A stretch of 64,000 bases of DNA, from positions 97,626-161,625 of the forward strand of contig NZ_FNGH01000010.1 of NCBI RefSeq assembly GCF_900102875.1, given 5' to 3'. Source of the stretch: Franzmannia pantelleriensis (GTDB lineage Bacteria; Pseudomonadota; Gammaproteobacteria; Pseudomonadales; Halomonadaceae). The position numbers and the translations under genes were made by a program. Positions within the stretch are counted from its first letter, which is position 1, and the number at the start of each line of letters is the position of its first letter. The notes under the pieces are model-generated. The model made no database searches, was not told the DNA's origin, and saw only the letters and a list, made by a program, of their open reading frames with translations. Shown here piece after piece: positions 37,121 through 45,657 of this stretch.

Positions 37121-37900
37121 TTAACGGCGTTTCTTGGCCGGCTTGTTTTCCGGCTTCAGCGGGCAGCCGCCGCACAGCGGCTCATCGGGCAGCCGATACT
37201 TGACGCAGCAGAGTCGCCGCACCCGGGTAGGGGGCTCACCGCCCAGCTCGAGATAGCGCACCGGCTGGTAGAGCGGATTGCGACGCCCGTCAGCGAGCGT
37301 CTTGGTGTCGAGATAGCGCAATAGCGGCTCCCCCGCCCCGCTAAATTCAGGATGCTGCGAGCAGGTCTTCCCCACGAACTCCACGTAGTGCCCCAGGTTG
37401 CTCCAGAACACCTTGGGCGCCGGACCGGAGACCGCTGCCAGCGCCTCGATCAGCGGCGCGCAGTGCGCGTCGAACAGATAGTCAAAGCGCGCCGAGGGGA
37501 GCTGCGAAGGCAGCGGTTCGCCGCCATCTGGTAGCCAGATATGCGCCGGCTGCCCCTTGTCGCCAAGCTCGAGGCGCATCTGCTCGAGACCTACCGGCAG
37601 CGCCTGCCCTAGCAGCAGATTGGCCGCCAGGGTGGGGATCGAGACGCCGCTGAAGTGGTGTTTCGACCAGATCGAGGCCGCCGCCTTGCGGTCGGCCCCC
37701 TCGCCGAAAGTGGCTGTAAAGCGGCGTATCGTCTCCTCCAGCATCCCAGGCTCGAGCAGGTCGGACATCGCGGTAGTCGGTACCTCTGGCACCCCAAAGC
37801 GGGGCGCCTTGAGCCTATCGAGGGGTGGCTGCCGATAGAGTGACAGCAGCGCCTCGGCAGCATCGTTGCGGTACACCGGCAACTCCGCCATCCCTGTCAT
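37121..37900 (-). CDS. fhuF: FhuF-like ferric-siderophore reductase
   Basis: This 259-residue [2Fe-2S] protein has the hallmark C-terminal cysteine pattern CC-x10-C-x2-C (RLCCVKYRLPDEPLCGGCPL). The N-terminal two thirds have the FhuF fold. The ATG at 37900 has GAGGAGG upstream. FhuF reduces ferric hydroxamates in the cytoplasm and so releases iron for use. It is encoded between the importer permease and the exporter, a suitable place in the import path. The final Lys-rich tail (KPENKPAKKRR) is unusually basic. Confidence 0.85.
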   Translation of the reverse strand: MTGMAELPVYRNDAAEALLSLYRQPPLDRLKAPRFGVPEVPTTAMSDLLEPGMLEETIRRFTATFGEGADRKAAASIWSKHHFSGVSIPTLAANLLLGQALPVGLEQMRLELGDKGQPAHIWLPDGGEPLPSQLPSARFDYLFDAHCAPLIEALAAVSGPAPKVFWSNLGHYVEFVGKTCSQHPEFSGAGEPLLRYLDTKTLADGRRNPLYQPVRYLELGGEPPTRVRRLCCVKYRLPDEPLCGGCPLKPENKPAKKRR

Positions 37901-37958
37901 ATCCGCCTCCTCTCTTTCAGCGCACCATCATCTCCGGCTGCCCATGGGCGGCCACACC

Positions 37959-39944
37959 TCACAGCCTGCGCAGCCCCCACATGAAGTAGGCGCCACCGAT
38001 CAGCGACGCGACCAGCCCGGCCGGCATGTCGTAGGGGAAGATCACCTGGCGACCCAGCCAGTCGGCCAGCACCATCAGCAGCATGCCCACCAGTGCCGCC
38101 CCCAGCAGGTGATGGCGGGCGCGTGACAGCCCCAGCAACCTGGCCATGTGCGGCGCCAACAGCCCGACGAAGGAGAGCGGCCCCACCACCAGGGTGGCGC
38201 AGGCCGTGAGCAGGGCCACCAGCAGCAGCAGCACCAGGCGAGCACGATTGAGGGCAATACCCAGCGCCAGCGTGGTGGGCGCCCCCAGGGGGAGAATGTC
38301 CAGCCAGCGGGTCAGCGGCAGGGTGCACAGCGTGAGTAACGCGGCCAGCGTCCCGACCACCAGGGCGCTGGTAAGATCGACGTAATAGGTGGAGCCCGCC
38401 AGCCAGGCGATCACCTGCTGCCCACGGGGATCACCGCCTGCCAGCATCACGCTGCGCACCGCATCGAACAGCGCCGTGACCGCTACCCCGGTGAGCAGCA
38501 GGCGCTCCGGTACGAAGCCGCTGCGGCGATTGAGTGCCACCAGGATCAGCAGCGTGGCAAAGGCCCCCAGGGTGCCGACCCCGACCAGCATACCGCTGGT
38601 CGGCGCGGGCAGCAGGAAGATCCCCAGGATCAGGGCAATCGCACAGCCACCGCTGATACCCAGTACCTCGGGGCTGGCCATGGGGTTGGCGGAGAGGCGC
38701 TGCAACAAGGTGCCGGCCACTGCCAGCATCAAGCCGCTGGCCGCCGCCGCCAGCACCCGGGGCATACGCCACTGCATCACGTTCCAGTTATCCGGCGACA
38801 GCCAGTACCAGCCATTCACTCCCTGCCCCAGTAGCAGGCCCAGGGCGGCAGCCAACAGCAGGCCAATGACCAGGCGCGTGGCCAGGCGGCCGGGAGCAGG
38901 ATGCCGGCTCGCGATCACCGCCGACGGCTGGGGCGCCTTGTTGCCGTGCAACTTGAGGCGTGGGATCAGCCACATTAACAGCGGCGCCCCCAGGGCGCCG
39001 GTCACCGCACCGGTAGGAATCAGCATCGGCACCAAGCCGCTGAAGTTCTGCAGCAGCAGGTCCGTGGTGGCCAGCAGCACCGCCCCCAGCAGCGTGCCCC
39101 ACAGCAAGCGCTCGCTGAGGCGACGCGCCCCCGCCAGGCGCACGATATTGGGCGCGGCCAAGCCGATAAAGCCGATGATGCCCACCACGCTGACGATACT
39201 GCCGGTGATGAAGACCGCCAGCCCCATGCCCGCAAAGCGCAGATGGGTAAGCGACACCCCCAGGCTCTTGGCGCTGGCATCGTCCAGTTCCAGCACCGCC
39301 AACGGGCGCAGCAGGAACCAGGCCAGCACGCAGCCGATGGCCATCCGCGGCCACAGAATCGCCACGCCATCCCAGCCATTCTGAGCCAGTGAGCCGGCGC
39401 CCCAGATCAACAGCCCCGACAGCGCCTCATGATTGAACAGCAGCAGCGCCGTGGCCAACGCGCCCAGGTAGAGGTTCACCACCAGCCCGGCCAGCACCAC
39501 CACGATCGGCGCCAAACCGCGCCGCCAGGCCAGCATGAACACCAGCCCCACCGCCAACGCACCACCGGCCAGCGCCACCCACTCGCGGCCAACGGCCAGC
39601 AGCCCCGGCGCCAGCAGGGTCGCCGTCATCAACGCCAGGTTGGCCCCCGAGGCCACCCCCAGGGTGGTAGGCGACGCCAGCGGGTTGCGCAGCACCTGCT
39701 GCATCAGCACTCCAGCCAGCGCCAGGCCGCCGCCGGCCAGCAGCGCAACCGAGAGCCGTGGCCACCACGCATAGTGCAGCAGCAGTTGGTCGACGTCCTC
39801 GAACGAAGGCGACAACAGCGCCTTGAAGCCCAACGCCATACCGCCCTGGGCCTCCAGGCCCAGCCAGAACAGCACCACCAGCGGCAGGCTCAGCAGCCAG
39901 CAGGCAAGTGCCGGCGCGCCCCTGCGCATCGCGTACCCCGTCAT
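37959..39944 (-). CDS. fhuB: FhuB-like fused iron-siderophore permease
   Basis: This 661-residue inner-membrane permease is made of two FecCD-type halves in tandem, about residues 20-320 and 335-655, each with roughly ten helices. Each half carries the conserved cytoplasmic loop ([16 protein letters not shown] and [16 protein letters not shown]). Such fusions are characteristic of FhuB, the ferric-hydroxamate permease. The ATG at 39944 has CAGGGG upstream; a GTG start ten codons earlier is possible. A Fur-box-like site lies 97-115 bp upstream. It should work with the FhuC-like ATPase (40711-41478) and the FhuD-like protein, which are encoded in separate units on the other strand. Confidence 0.9.
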   Translation of the reverse strand: MTGYAMRRGAPALACWLLSLPLVVLFWLGLEAQGGMALGFKALLSPSFEDVDQLLLHYAWWPRLSVALLAGGGLALAGVLMQQVLRNPLASPTTLGVASGANLALMTATLLAPGLLAVGREWVALAGGALAVGLVFMLAWRRGLAPIVVVLAGLVVNLYLGALATALLLFNHEALSGLLIWGAGSLAQNGWDGVAILWPRMAIGCVLAWFLLRPLAVLELDDASAKSLGVSLTHLRFAGMGLAVFITGSIVSVVGIIGFIGLAAPNIVRLAGARRLSERLLWGTLLGAVLLATTDLLLQNFSGLVPMLIPTGAVTGALGAPLLMWLIPRLKLHGNKAPQPSAVIASRHPAPGRLATRLVIGLLLAAALGLLLGQGVNGWYWLSPDNWNVMQWRMPRVLAAAASGLMLAVAGTLLQRLSANPMASPEVLGISGGCAIALILGIFLLPAPTSGMLVGVGTLGAFATLLILVALNRRSGFVPERLLLTGVAVTALFDAVRSVMLAGGDPRGQQVIAWLAGSTYYVDLTSALVVGTLAALLTLCTLPLTRWLDILPLGAPTTLALGIALNRARLVLLLLVALLTACATLVVGPLSFVGLLAPHMARLLGLSRARHHLLGAALVGMLLMVLADWLGRQVIFPYDMPAGLVASLIGGAYFMWGLRRL

Positions 39945-40040
39945 GCCCACTGCCCCTGTTCCCGCCGGTGGCACAAGCTACCTTCAGTCATGCGTTCTGC
40001 CCCCTTTGCATAGACGATTCAGCCGGGCCATATTTTAATT

Positions 40041-40059
40041 GAAAACGATTATCATTGAA
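40041..40059. promoter_or_regulatory. Fur box between fhuB and the divergent small gene
   Basis: The sequence gaaaacgattatcattgaa matches the Fur consensus at about 13 of 19 positions, including ATCATT. It sits between the divergent fhuB-like gene and the 133-residue gene and may serve both. Confidence 0.75.
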
Positions 40060-40174
40060 ATACGCATACGATATGAGGTCGCATTACGAAATGGCGCAAC
40101 GCGGCAGGTTTGACATAACCGCTACCAAGGACCAGAATGCAAATCAGTCTCATTGAGATGATCTATGGTGCTCT

Positions 40175-40576
40175 ATGAACGCGGAACGCTCCCAGCTGTA
40201 CTACACATGCGTTTTTCTGCACGTCTCCTTCCAGGCGATCCAGAATTCGGTCGCCACCTCACCGCGGGGCGACGACACGCCCTGCTGGCTGGATGCTCAG
40301 ACGCTGCGCATGCTGCTGGGTGAGCTGCAGCGCTGCCGTCAGGAGGCGGCGCCCTTCAAAGAGGTCAACCAGCCACTGGATACCGCGATTTACCACTGCG
40401 GCCTGCTGATGGCACAGTGCCCCGCGGCCCTCAACCGGCAACTCTGCCAGCACCATCTGTCGGCGATCATGGCACCGCTCAAGGAAGCTACCGCACAACT
40501 TTCGAATAGCACACAGCGCACCAGCGCCGCCTCCTCATCTCCTCGCCAGCGGCTGCGTGGTTGGCTGGGTTGGTAA
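40175..40576 (+). CDS. Hypothetical protein within the iron-uptake region
   Basis: This 133-residue protein is unknown to me. It is helical, has no signal peptide or membrane segment, and holds five Cys and several His scattered through it (YYTCVFLHV, YHCGLLMAQC, QLCQHHL). The C-terminal 25 residues are Ser/Arg-rich and probably flexible. It shares a Fur-box-like intergenic region with fhuB and precedes the fhuC-like gene by 134 bp, so it is likely iron-regulated. It could be an accessory or metal-sensing protein; the Cys and His content alone does not prove metal binding. The ribosome-binding site is weak. Confidence 0.6.
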   Translation: MNAERSQLYYTCVFLHVSFQAIQNSVATSPRGDDTPCWLDAQTLRMLLGELQRCRQEAAPFKEVNQPLDTAIYHCGLLMAQCPAALNRQLCQHHLSAIMAPLKEATAQLSNSTQRTSAASSSPRQRLRGWLGW

Positions 40577-40710
40577 AGGCCAGCTGCCAACTTCAGCACG
40601 GCCTTCGCGCGTTTCTTCGGATATTCACCCAAGGCAGTCAAACACGGTAGATAACGCCAACGATTCTCGTTTACTCTATAGGGATCGACTACCCGCGCAA
40701 GGAAACCATC

Positions 40711-41478
40711 ATGTTCGAGGTCAAGGGCGCTACCTTCGAAGTCAATGGCAAGTGCCTGCTGCATCCCGTGGAGCACCGTTTCGAAGAGGGCAAGATCTAC
40801 GGCTTGATCGGCCATAACGGCTCAGGGAAATCGACCCTGATCAAGCTGCTCGCCCAGCAGCAGCCCGTCAGCCAAGGCGAGGTGATGCTGGATGGCCGCC
40901 CAGTAAGTGACTGGGGCCAGCGTGAGTTTGCCCGCCGGGTGGCCTATCTGCCCCAGCACCTGCCGAGCGCCGAGAATCTCATCGGGCGCGAGCTGATCAG
41001 CTTCGGGCGTTACCCCTGGCATGGGCTGCTGGGCCGCCACACCCAAGAGGACAAGGCCGCCGTCGAGCGCGCCATCGAACTCAGCCACACCGAGGATTTC
41101 GCCGACCGGCTGGTGGATACCCTCTCCGGTGGCGAACGCCAGCGGGTGTGGCTGGCCATGCTGCTGGCTCAGGAGAGTCGCTTCCTGCTGCTCGACGAGC
41201 CGCTGGCCGCACTGGATATCTCCCATCAGATGGAAGTGCTGGCACTGATCCGCAAGCTGTGCGACGAACTCAAGCTGTGCGTGATCATCGTGCTCCACGA
41301 CATCAATATGGCCTCGCGCTACTGCGACGAACTGCTCGCCTTGCACAGCGGCCGGGTGCTGGCCCACGGCTCCCCCGCGGAAATGATGACCGACGCCACC
41401 CTGGAAGCCATCTACGGTCTACCGATGCAGGTGATGCCTCACCCCAATGGCGAGCATCGTATTGCTGTGGCGTGCTGA
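40711..41478 (+). CDS. fhuC: FhuC-like ATP-binding protein of iron-siderophore import
   Basis: This 255-residue ABC ATPase has Walker A GHNGSGKST near residue 36, the Q-loop YLPQHL, the signature LSGGERQRVWLAMLLAQ, Walker B FLLLDEPLAALD and the switch His in IVLHDINMA. The YLPQHLPSAENLIGRELI stretch is typical of FhuC/FecE importers. AAGGA lies eight bases before the ATG. It completes the import complex with the FhuB-like permease and FhuD-like binding protein. A possible partial Fur-like sequence lies around 40655-40675. Confidence 0.9.
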   Translation: MFEVKGATFEVNGKCLLHPVEHRFEEGKIYGLIGHNGSGKSTLIKLLAQQQPVSQGEVMLDGRPVSDWGQREFARRVAYLPQHLPSAENLIGRELISFGRYPWHGLLGRHTQEDKAAVERAIELSHTEDFADRLVDTLSGGERQRVWLAMLLAQESRFLLLDEPLAALDISHQMEVLALIRKLCDELKLCVIIVLHDINMASRYCDELLALHSGRVLAHGSPAEMMTDATLEAIYGLPMQVMPHPNGEHRIAVAC

Positions 41479-41551
41479 TTGCGCAAGCAGTCATAGAATG
41501 GAACTTGCCTGCGTCTGAAGGCGAGTCATCAACTGCCCATCAGCTCGTCGT

Positions 41552-41985
41552 CTACGAGGCCACCGGCGACACCGATGCTTCACTCGCAGAGGGTTCGGCC
41601 AATCTGAGCTTGCCGCTCTCCAGCCGCACCAGCCGGTCAGCGAGGGGGAAGTAGCGGTCGTCGTGGGAGATCACCAGCACCGCCTTGCCCATGCGTTTCA
41701 ACTCCGGCAACACCTCGCGGTAGAACACCTCCTTGAACAGCGGATCCTGATCCGCCGCCCACTCGTCGAAGACCAGGAAGGGGCGATCCTCCAGATAGGC
41801 CACCACCAGCGCCAGGCGTTTGCGCTGGCCCTGGGACAGCGCCTGGGTGGAGAAGGCGCCGTGCTCGACCCGTACCTTGTGCTGCAGATGCAGTCCAGCC
41901 AGGGTGATCTTTGCCGCTGCCCCCTACCAGAAAGACGATCTCGCCAGGCTCGAAGGTCGAGTCGATGAGCCCAAGCTCGAAGACG
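41552..41985 (-). pseudogene. Decayed C-terminal remnant of a PvdE/SyrD-type exporter
   Basis: An 84-codon open frame at 41552-41806 encodes the end of an ATP-binding domain ([33 protein letters not shown]). Reading upstream, the same frame continues through [20 protein letters not shown]. Then, after a frame shift, part of the Walker A region is found (EPGEIVFLVGGSGK at about 41925-41965). The segment that should lie between Walker A and the signature is mostly missing, and the whole membrane domain is absent. It differs clearly from the intact exporter at 35411-37069 ([18 protein letters not shown] there), so it is an old separate copy, not a recent duplication. No product is expected. Confidence 0.8.
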
Positions 41986-42010
41986 TCGTCGCTCTATCTA
42001 TGCATCAAAT

Positions 42011-42057
42011 GAGAATGAGTGTCATTGATATTATTTTTAGCAATGATATTCTCACTT
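42011..42057 (+). promoter_or_regulatory. Pair of Fur boxes upstream of iutA
   Basis: Site one, gagaatgagtgtcattgat (42011-42029), matches the Fur consensus at about 12 of 19 positions. Site two, agcaatgatattctcactt (42039-42057), keeps the AATGATA core. They lie 45-91 bp before the receptor start in an AT-rich stretch. Confidence 0.75.
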
Positions 42058-42101
42058 GTTTAAAGCAATAACCATTCACCTTTTACAGGCAAGGGAACCC
42101 C

Positions 42102-44198
42102 ATGAAGAAGTTAATGATCCTCAGTTTCGCCATAGCCGCCGGCTCGGCGACCATGCCCCTTCACGCTCAGGAGCCGCAGGAAACCATGGTCGTGGTGGGG
42201 TCACGTACTCCCACTCAGATCAGTCAGATCCCCGGCGCGGTGTGGATTATCGAAAAGGAGGAACTACAGCAGCAGCTCGAAGCCGGCGCCGACCTCAAGA
42301 CGTCTCTGGGCAGGCTCGTGCCCAGTCTCGACATGGCCCCCGAGGGGCGCACCAACTATGGCCAGAACCTGCGCGGCCGCAGCGTACAGGTGTTGATCGA
42401 CGGCATGTCGATGAACAGCTCGCGGGGCCTGTCCCGCCAGTTCGATGCCATCGATCCCTTCAATATCGAACGCGTCGAGGTGCTATCCGGGGCCAGCAGT
42501 CTGTATGGCGGCGGCGCCACTGGTGGCATCGTCAATATAATCACCCGCAAGGGTCGGGCCGGCGGCCCGGATTGGCGCACCGAGGTCGGGGTCACCACCG
42601 GCTTCAATCGCAGCAGTGATCTCGACCGGCGGATCGCTCAGTCGGTCAGCGGTGGCAACGACCGGGTGCAAGCCTATCTCGGCACCGCCTTTCAGGACAA
42701 TGGCCGCCAATTCGACGGCCGCGGCAATGAGATCTTCCCCGATCTCGCTCAGACCGACCTGCAGGACAACCGCAGCATCGACGTGCTGGGCAACCTCACC
42801 TTCCAGTTGAATGACGCTCAAACTCTGGAACTCGCCGCCCAGCTCTACCGCTCTGGCTACGAGGGAGATCGTGGGGTCTACTTCCCACACCTGGACGCTG
42901 CCAGCCCCAGTCTGGCGGACGCCGAGATCCGTGACGGCTATCGTTCCGACCGCGACCCAGCCACCGATCGCAAGATGGTCAACCTGCAGTACCACCACGC
43001 CGACCTGCTGGGGCAGAACTTCTATCTGCAGGCCTTCCATCGCGAGGAGGAAGCCAGCTTCCAGGCCTTCCCCTACCCGGTCGCCGGCGGCTCCGAGTTC
43101 CGCGCCTCCCAGCAGAACACTGAGCTCAGCGGCCTCAAGGCGCTGTTCGATGCACGGCTGAACGAGCGTATCGGCCTCATCTACGGCCTGGATGTCGATC
43201 GCGAGAGCTTCGACGCTAGCCAGATGACCTTCGACAAGGCCGTATCCGACGCCACCGGCGGGCTGGTGCAGGAACAGGCCAGCATCGCACCACGCTATCC
43301 CGGCTACCGGATCGACACGCTCGCCGCCTTCGCCCAGCTCGACTGGCAGGCGACCGATGCCGTCAAGCTATCGGCCGGTGTCCGGCGCCAGCACTCCGAC
43401 GTCGAGGTCGACGACTTCAACGGCATTCCCGGCGGCGAAAACGACTACGACGCCACCCTGCTCAACGCCAGCGCGCTCCACGACTTCGGCAACGGCCACC
43501 AGAGCTGGCTGCGCTACAGCCAGGGATTCGAGCTTCCCGATCCGGCCAAGTATTACGGCCGCCCGGGCATCAGCGTCGGCGCGAACCCGCTCTCCGCCAT
43601 CGAGACCGACCAGGTCGAACTCGGCTGGCGTTACCAGGGGGGCGACTGGGCGGCCCAGGCGGCGGTCTATTACGCCTGGTCCGACAAGGCGCTGGAAATC
43701 AACAGCGGCGACCTGAGCGTCGACGTGGTCGACGACAGGAAGCGCGACTACGGCCTCGAAGGTGCCCTGACCCGCTACTTCTCGAACGGCCTCGAAGTCG
43801 GCGGCACCCTGCACCTGGTGCGCTCGGAGCAAGAGAACGACGAGGGCGGATGGGAAAAGCGCGATGCCCGCTACGCCTCGCTCTCCTCGGCAACCGCCTT
43901 CGTCGGCTGGCGAGACCACGTCCATTCGGCCCGCCTGCAGGCCAACCACACCTTCGATCTGGAGGATGACGCCGAGCGCAAGATCGACGGCAACACCACC
44001 CTGGATCTGGCGCTCAGCCGACAGACCGACTTCGGCAAGTTCAGCCTCGGCGTGCAGAACCTGCTGGACGAGAGCTACTCCACGGTGTGGGGCCAGCGCG
44101 CGGCGATGTTCTACTCGCCCTACTATGGCCCGGAATACCTCTACGACTACCAGGGCCGTGGGCGCACCTACAGCTTGACCTGGTCGATGGACTACTGA
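42102..44198 (+). CDS. iutA: Ferric aerobactin receptor IutA
   Basis: This 698-residue TonB-dependent receptor has a signal peptide ending at PLHAQ, a TonB box ETMVVVGSR and a plug with LKTSLGRLVPSLDM, GRTNYGQNLRGRSVQVLIDG and NIERVEVLSGASSLYGGGAT. The NSSR and FDAIDPFNIE stretches are those of IutA rather than of FhuA-type receptors. The barrel ends in SLTWSMDY. AAGGGA precedes the ATG. It is followed by a terminator and then by the exporter and iucABCD genes, so the siderophore made here is the likely ligand. Two Fur-like boxes lie upstream. Confidence 0.92.
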   Translation: MKKLMILSFAIAAGSATMPLHAQEPQETMVVVGSRTPTQISQIPGAVWIIEKEELQQQLEAGADLKTSLGRLVPSLDMAPEGRTNYGQNLRGRSVQVLIDGMSMNSSRGLSRQFDAIDPFNIERVEVLSGASSLYGGGATGGIVNIITRKGRAGGPDWRTEVGVTTGFNRSSDLDRRIAQSVSGGNDRVQAYLGTAFQDNGRQFDGRGNEIFPDLAQTDLQDNRSIDVLGNLTFQLNDAQTLELAAQLYRSGYEGDRGVYFPHLDAASPSLADAEIRDGYRSDRDPATDRKMVNLQYHHADLLGQNFYLQAFHREEEASFQAFPYPVAGGSEFRASQQNTELSGLKALFDARLNERIGLIYGLDVDRESFDASQMTFDKAVSDATGGLVQEQASIAPRYPGYRIDTLAAFAQLDWQATDAVKLSAGVRRQHSDVEVDDFNGIPGGENDYDATLLNASALHDFGNGHQSWLRYSQGFELPDPAKYYGRPGISVGANPLSAIETDQVELGWRYQGGDWAAQAAVYYAWSDKALEINSGDLSVDVVDDRKRDYGLEGALTRYFSNGLEVGGTLHLVRSEQENDEGGWEKRDARYASLSSATAFVGWRDHVHSARLQANHTFDLEDDAERKIDGNTTLDLALSRQTDFGKFSLGVQNLLDESYSTVWGQRAAMFYSPYYGPEYLYDYQGRGRTYSLTWSMDY

Positions 44199-44230
44199 CC
44201 CGTCTTCATTGCGATGCCGCTCGCCCGCTC

Positions 44231-44256
44231 AAGCCCACTCTCGCAGTGGGCTTTTT
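44231..44256 (+). terminator. Rho-independent terminator after iutA
   Basis: The stem AAGCCCACT (44231-44239) pairs with AGTGGGCTT (44245-44253) around a five-base loop and runs into TTTTT. It separates iutA from the exporter-iuc unit. Confidence 0.9.
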
Positions 44257-44319
44257 CCTGCCCGCAAACCAGCTCTCTTCACAAGCCGATACATTGTCGC
44301 GCTTGACGGCAACTGCTTA

Positions 44320-44338
44320 ACTAATAATAATTCTCAGT
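44320..44338 (+). promoter_or_regulatory. Fur-box-like site before the aerobactin exporter gene
   Basis: The sequence actaataataattctcagt contains AATAATAAT aligned with the Fur core AATGATAAT. It lies 22 bp before the exporter start, near the expected promoter. Confidence 0.55.
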
Positions 44339-44360
44339 TGTATTTACTGAGGAGCCGATC

Positions 44361-45563
44361 ATGCGCTTCCCTCCCCTGTGGCGAATCAGTGCCTGTGCGG
44401 CATTGCTCGGCCTCGGCCAGAACGGCCTACTGGTCGCGCTGCCGGTGCTGGTGGAGCGCTTCGGCCTGCCACTGTCGCAGTGGGCCGGTCTGATCCTGCT
44501 GGGTTCGATGCTGTTCCTGCTGGGCAGTCCCTTCTGGGGGCGGATCGCCGATCGTCACGGGGCACGCGGCGTGGTGATCCAGGCTCTGCTGGGCTACGTA
44601 ACCAGCTTCGCCCTGATCGGCTTCGCTCTGTGGACGGCGGCCCACGGCTGGCTGGGCGACGGCGCGCTGCTGGCCCTGGTGGCGGCAGCACGGGTGCTGT
44701 ACGGCCTGACGGTCTCGGGCATGGTGCCGGCCTGCCAGCAGTGGTCGCTGGCCTTGCATGACGGCGAGGAGCGGGTCAAGGCACTGGCTGCCATCAGCGC
44801 CGGACTCAGCAGCGGTCGCCTGCTTGGGCCGCTGATTGCCGCCGCCAGCTTGAGCCTTTCCGCCCATGCACCCTTCGTAGTGATGCTGCTGTGCGGCATG
44901 CTGGCCCTGCTGCTGCTCCGGGGGATACCGGCCCCGACTCCCCAACTCCCGTCTGCCGCCAGTCGAGCCGCTCGACTGCCACGCGGCACCCTCGACCTGC
45001 TGCCCTGCCTGGCCATTGCACTGCTGCTGGCGATGTCAGCATCGCTAATGCAGTTGGGCCTTCCCGGTGCCCTGCAGGGCAGGCTCGACATCGACGCCAC
45101 CCGGGCCGGCCACCTGATGGGGATCCTGCTGTCGCTCGGTGCACTGGGTTCCCTGACCATCCAGTTAGGTATCACTCGTCACCGTCGGCTGTCCGGCTAT
45201 GCCCTACTGGCTCTGGGGGCGTTGGGGCTGGTAGCCGGTTACGGAGTGCTGACGATGGCCATCGGCCCGGCCAGTTTCGGCCTGGGCGTCATGATCGCCA
45301 GCGTCGGCGCCGCCCTGGCCGTGCCCGGATATACCGACGCCGCTACGCGTCAGCGCTCCCCGGGTGCCAGCGCCGGCTTGCTGGCCATGGCCCACACCCT
45401 GGGCTACGGCGCCGCGACACTGACGGTCAGCCTGGCCGCCGCCGCTCACCTGTTGCCACTGTCGCTGGCCGCCGCCTGCGTCCTCCTGCTGTTCGTTCCC
45501 ATGACCAGGAACCACTTCCGGATCATGCCGGCGACCTCGCAGATCACGCCGACCCACGACTGA
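44361..45563 (+). CDS. MFS transporter, probable aerobactin exporter (ShiF-like)
   Basis: This 400-residue major facilitator protein has about twelve hydrophobic helices. The MFS signature between helices 2 and 3 is seen as GRIADRHGARGVV. GAGGAGCC precedes the ATG. In enterobacterial aerobactin loci the gene before iucA is shiF, whose product exports aerobactin or a precursor; position, family and length fit that role here. A Fur-like site lies just upstream, and iucA follows after 94 bp with a Fur box of its own. Substrate assignment rests on context. Confidence 0.8.
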   Translation: MRFPPLWRISACAALLGLGQNGLLVALPVLVERFGLPLSQWAGLILLGSMLFLLGSPFWGRIADRHGARGVVIQALLGYVTSFALIGFALWTAAHGWLGDGALLALVAAARVLYGLTVSGMVPACQQWSLALHDGEERVKALAAISAGLSSGRLLGPLIAAASLSLSAHAPFVVMLLCGMLALLLLRGIPAPTPQLPSAASRAARLPRGTLDLLPCLAIALLLAMSASLMQLGLPGALQGRLDIDATRAGHLMGILLSLGALGSLTIQLGITRHRRLSGYALLALGALGLVAGYGVLTMAIGPASFGLGVMIASVGAALAVPGYTDAATRQRSPGASAGLLAMAHTLGYGAATLTVSLAAAAHLLPLSLAAACVLLLFVPMTRNHFRIMPATSQITPTHD

Positions 45564-45610
45564 CTCAGGCCCAACATGCGGGCCGCAAGGAGCCTCGACA
45601 CGACATCAAT

Positions 45611-45629
45611 GTAAATACTTATCATTAGT
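45611..45629 (+). promoter_or_regulatory. Fur box upstream of iucA
   Basis: The sequence gtaaatacttatcattagt matches the Fur consensus at about 12 of 19 positions, including ATCATTA. It lies 28 bp before the iucA start, suggesting that iucABCD has its own iron-repressed promoter. Confidence 0.75.
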
Positions 45630-45657
45630 TTTATGCTTCTCAACACGGAGGTTTCCC

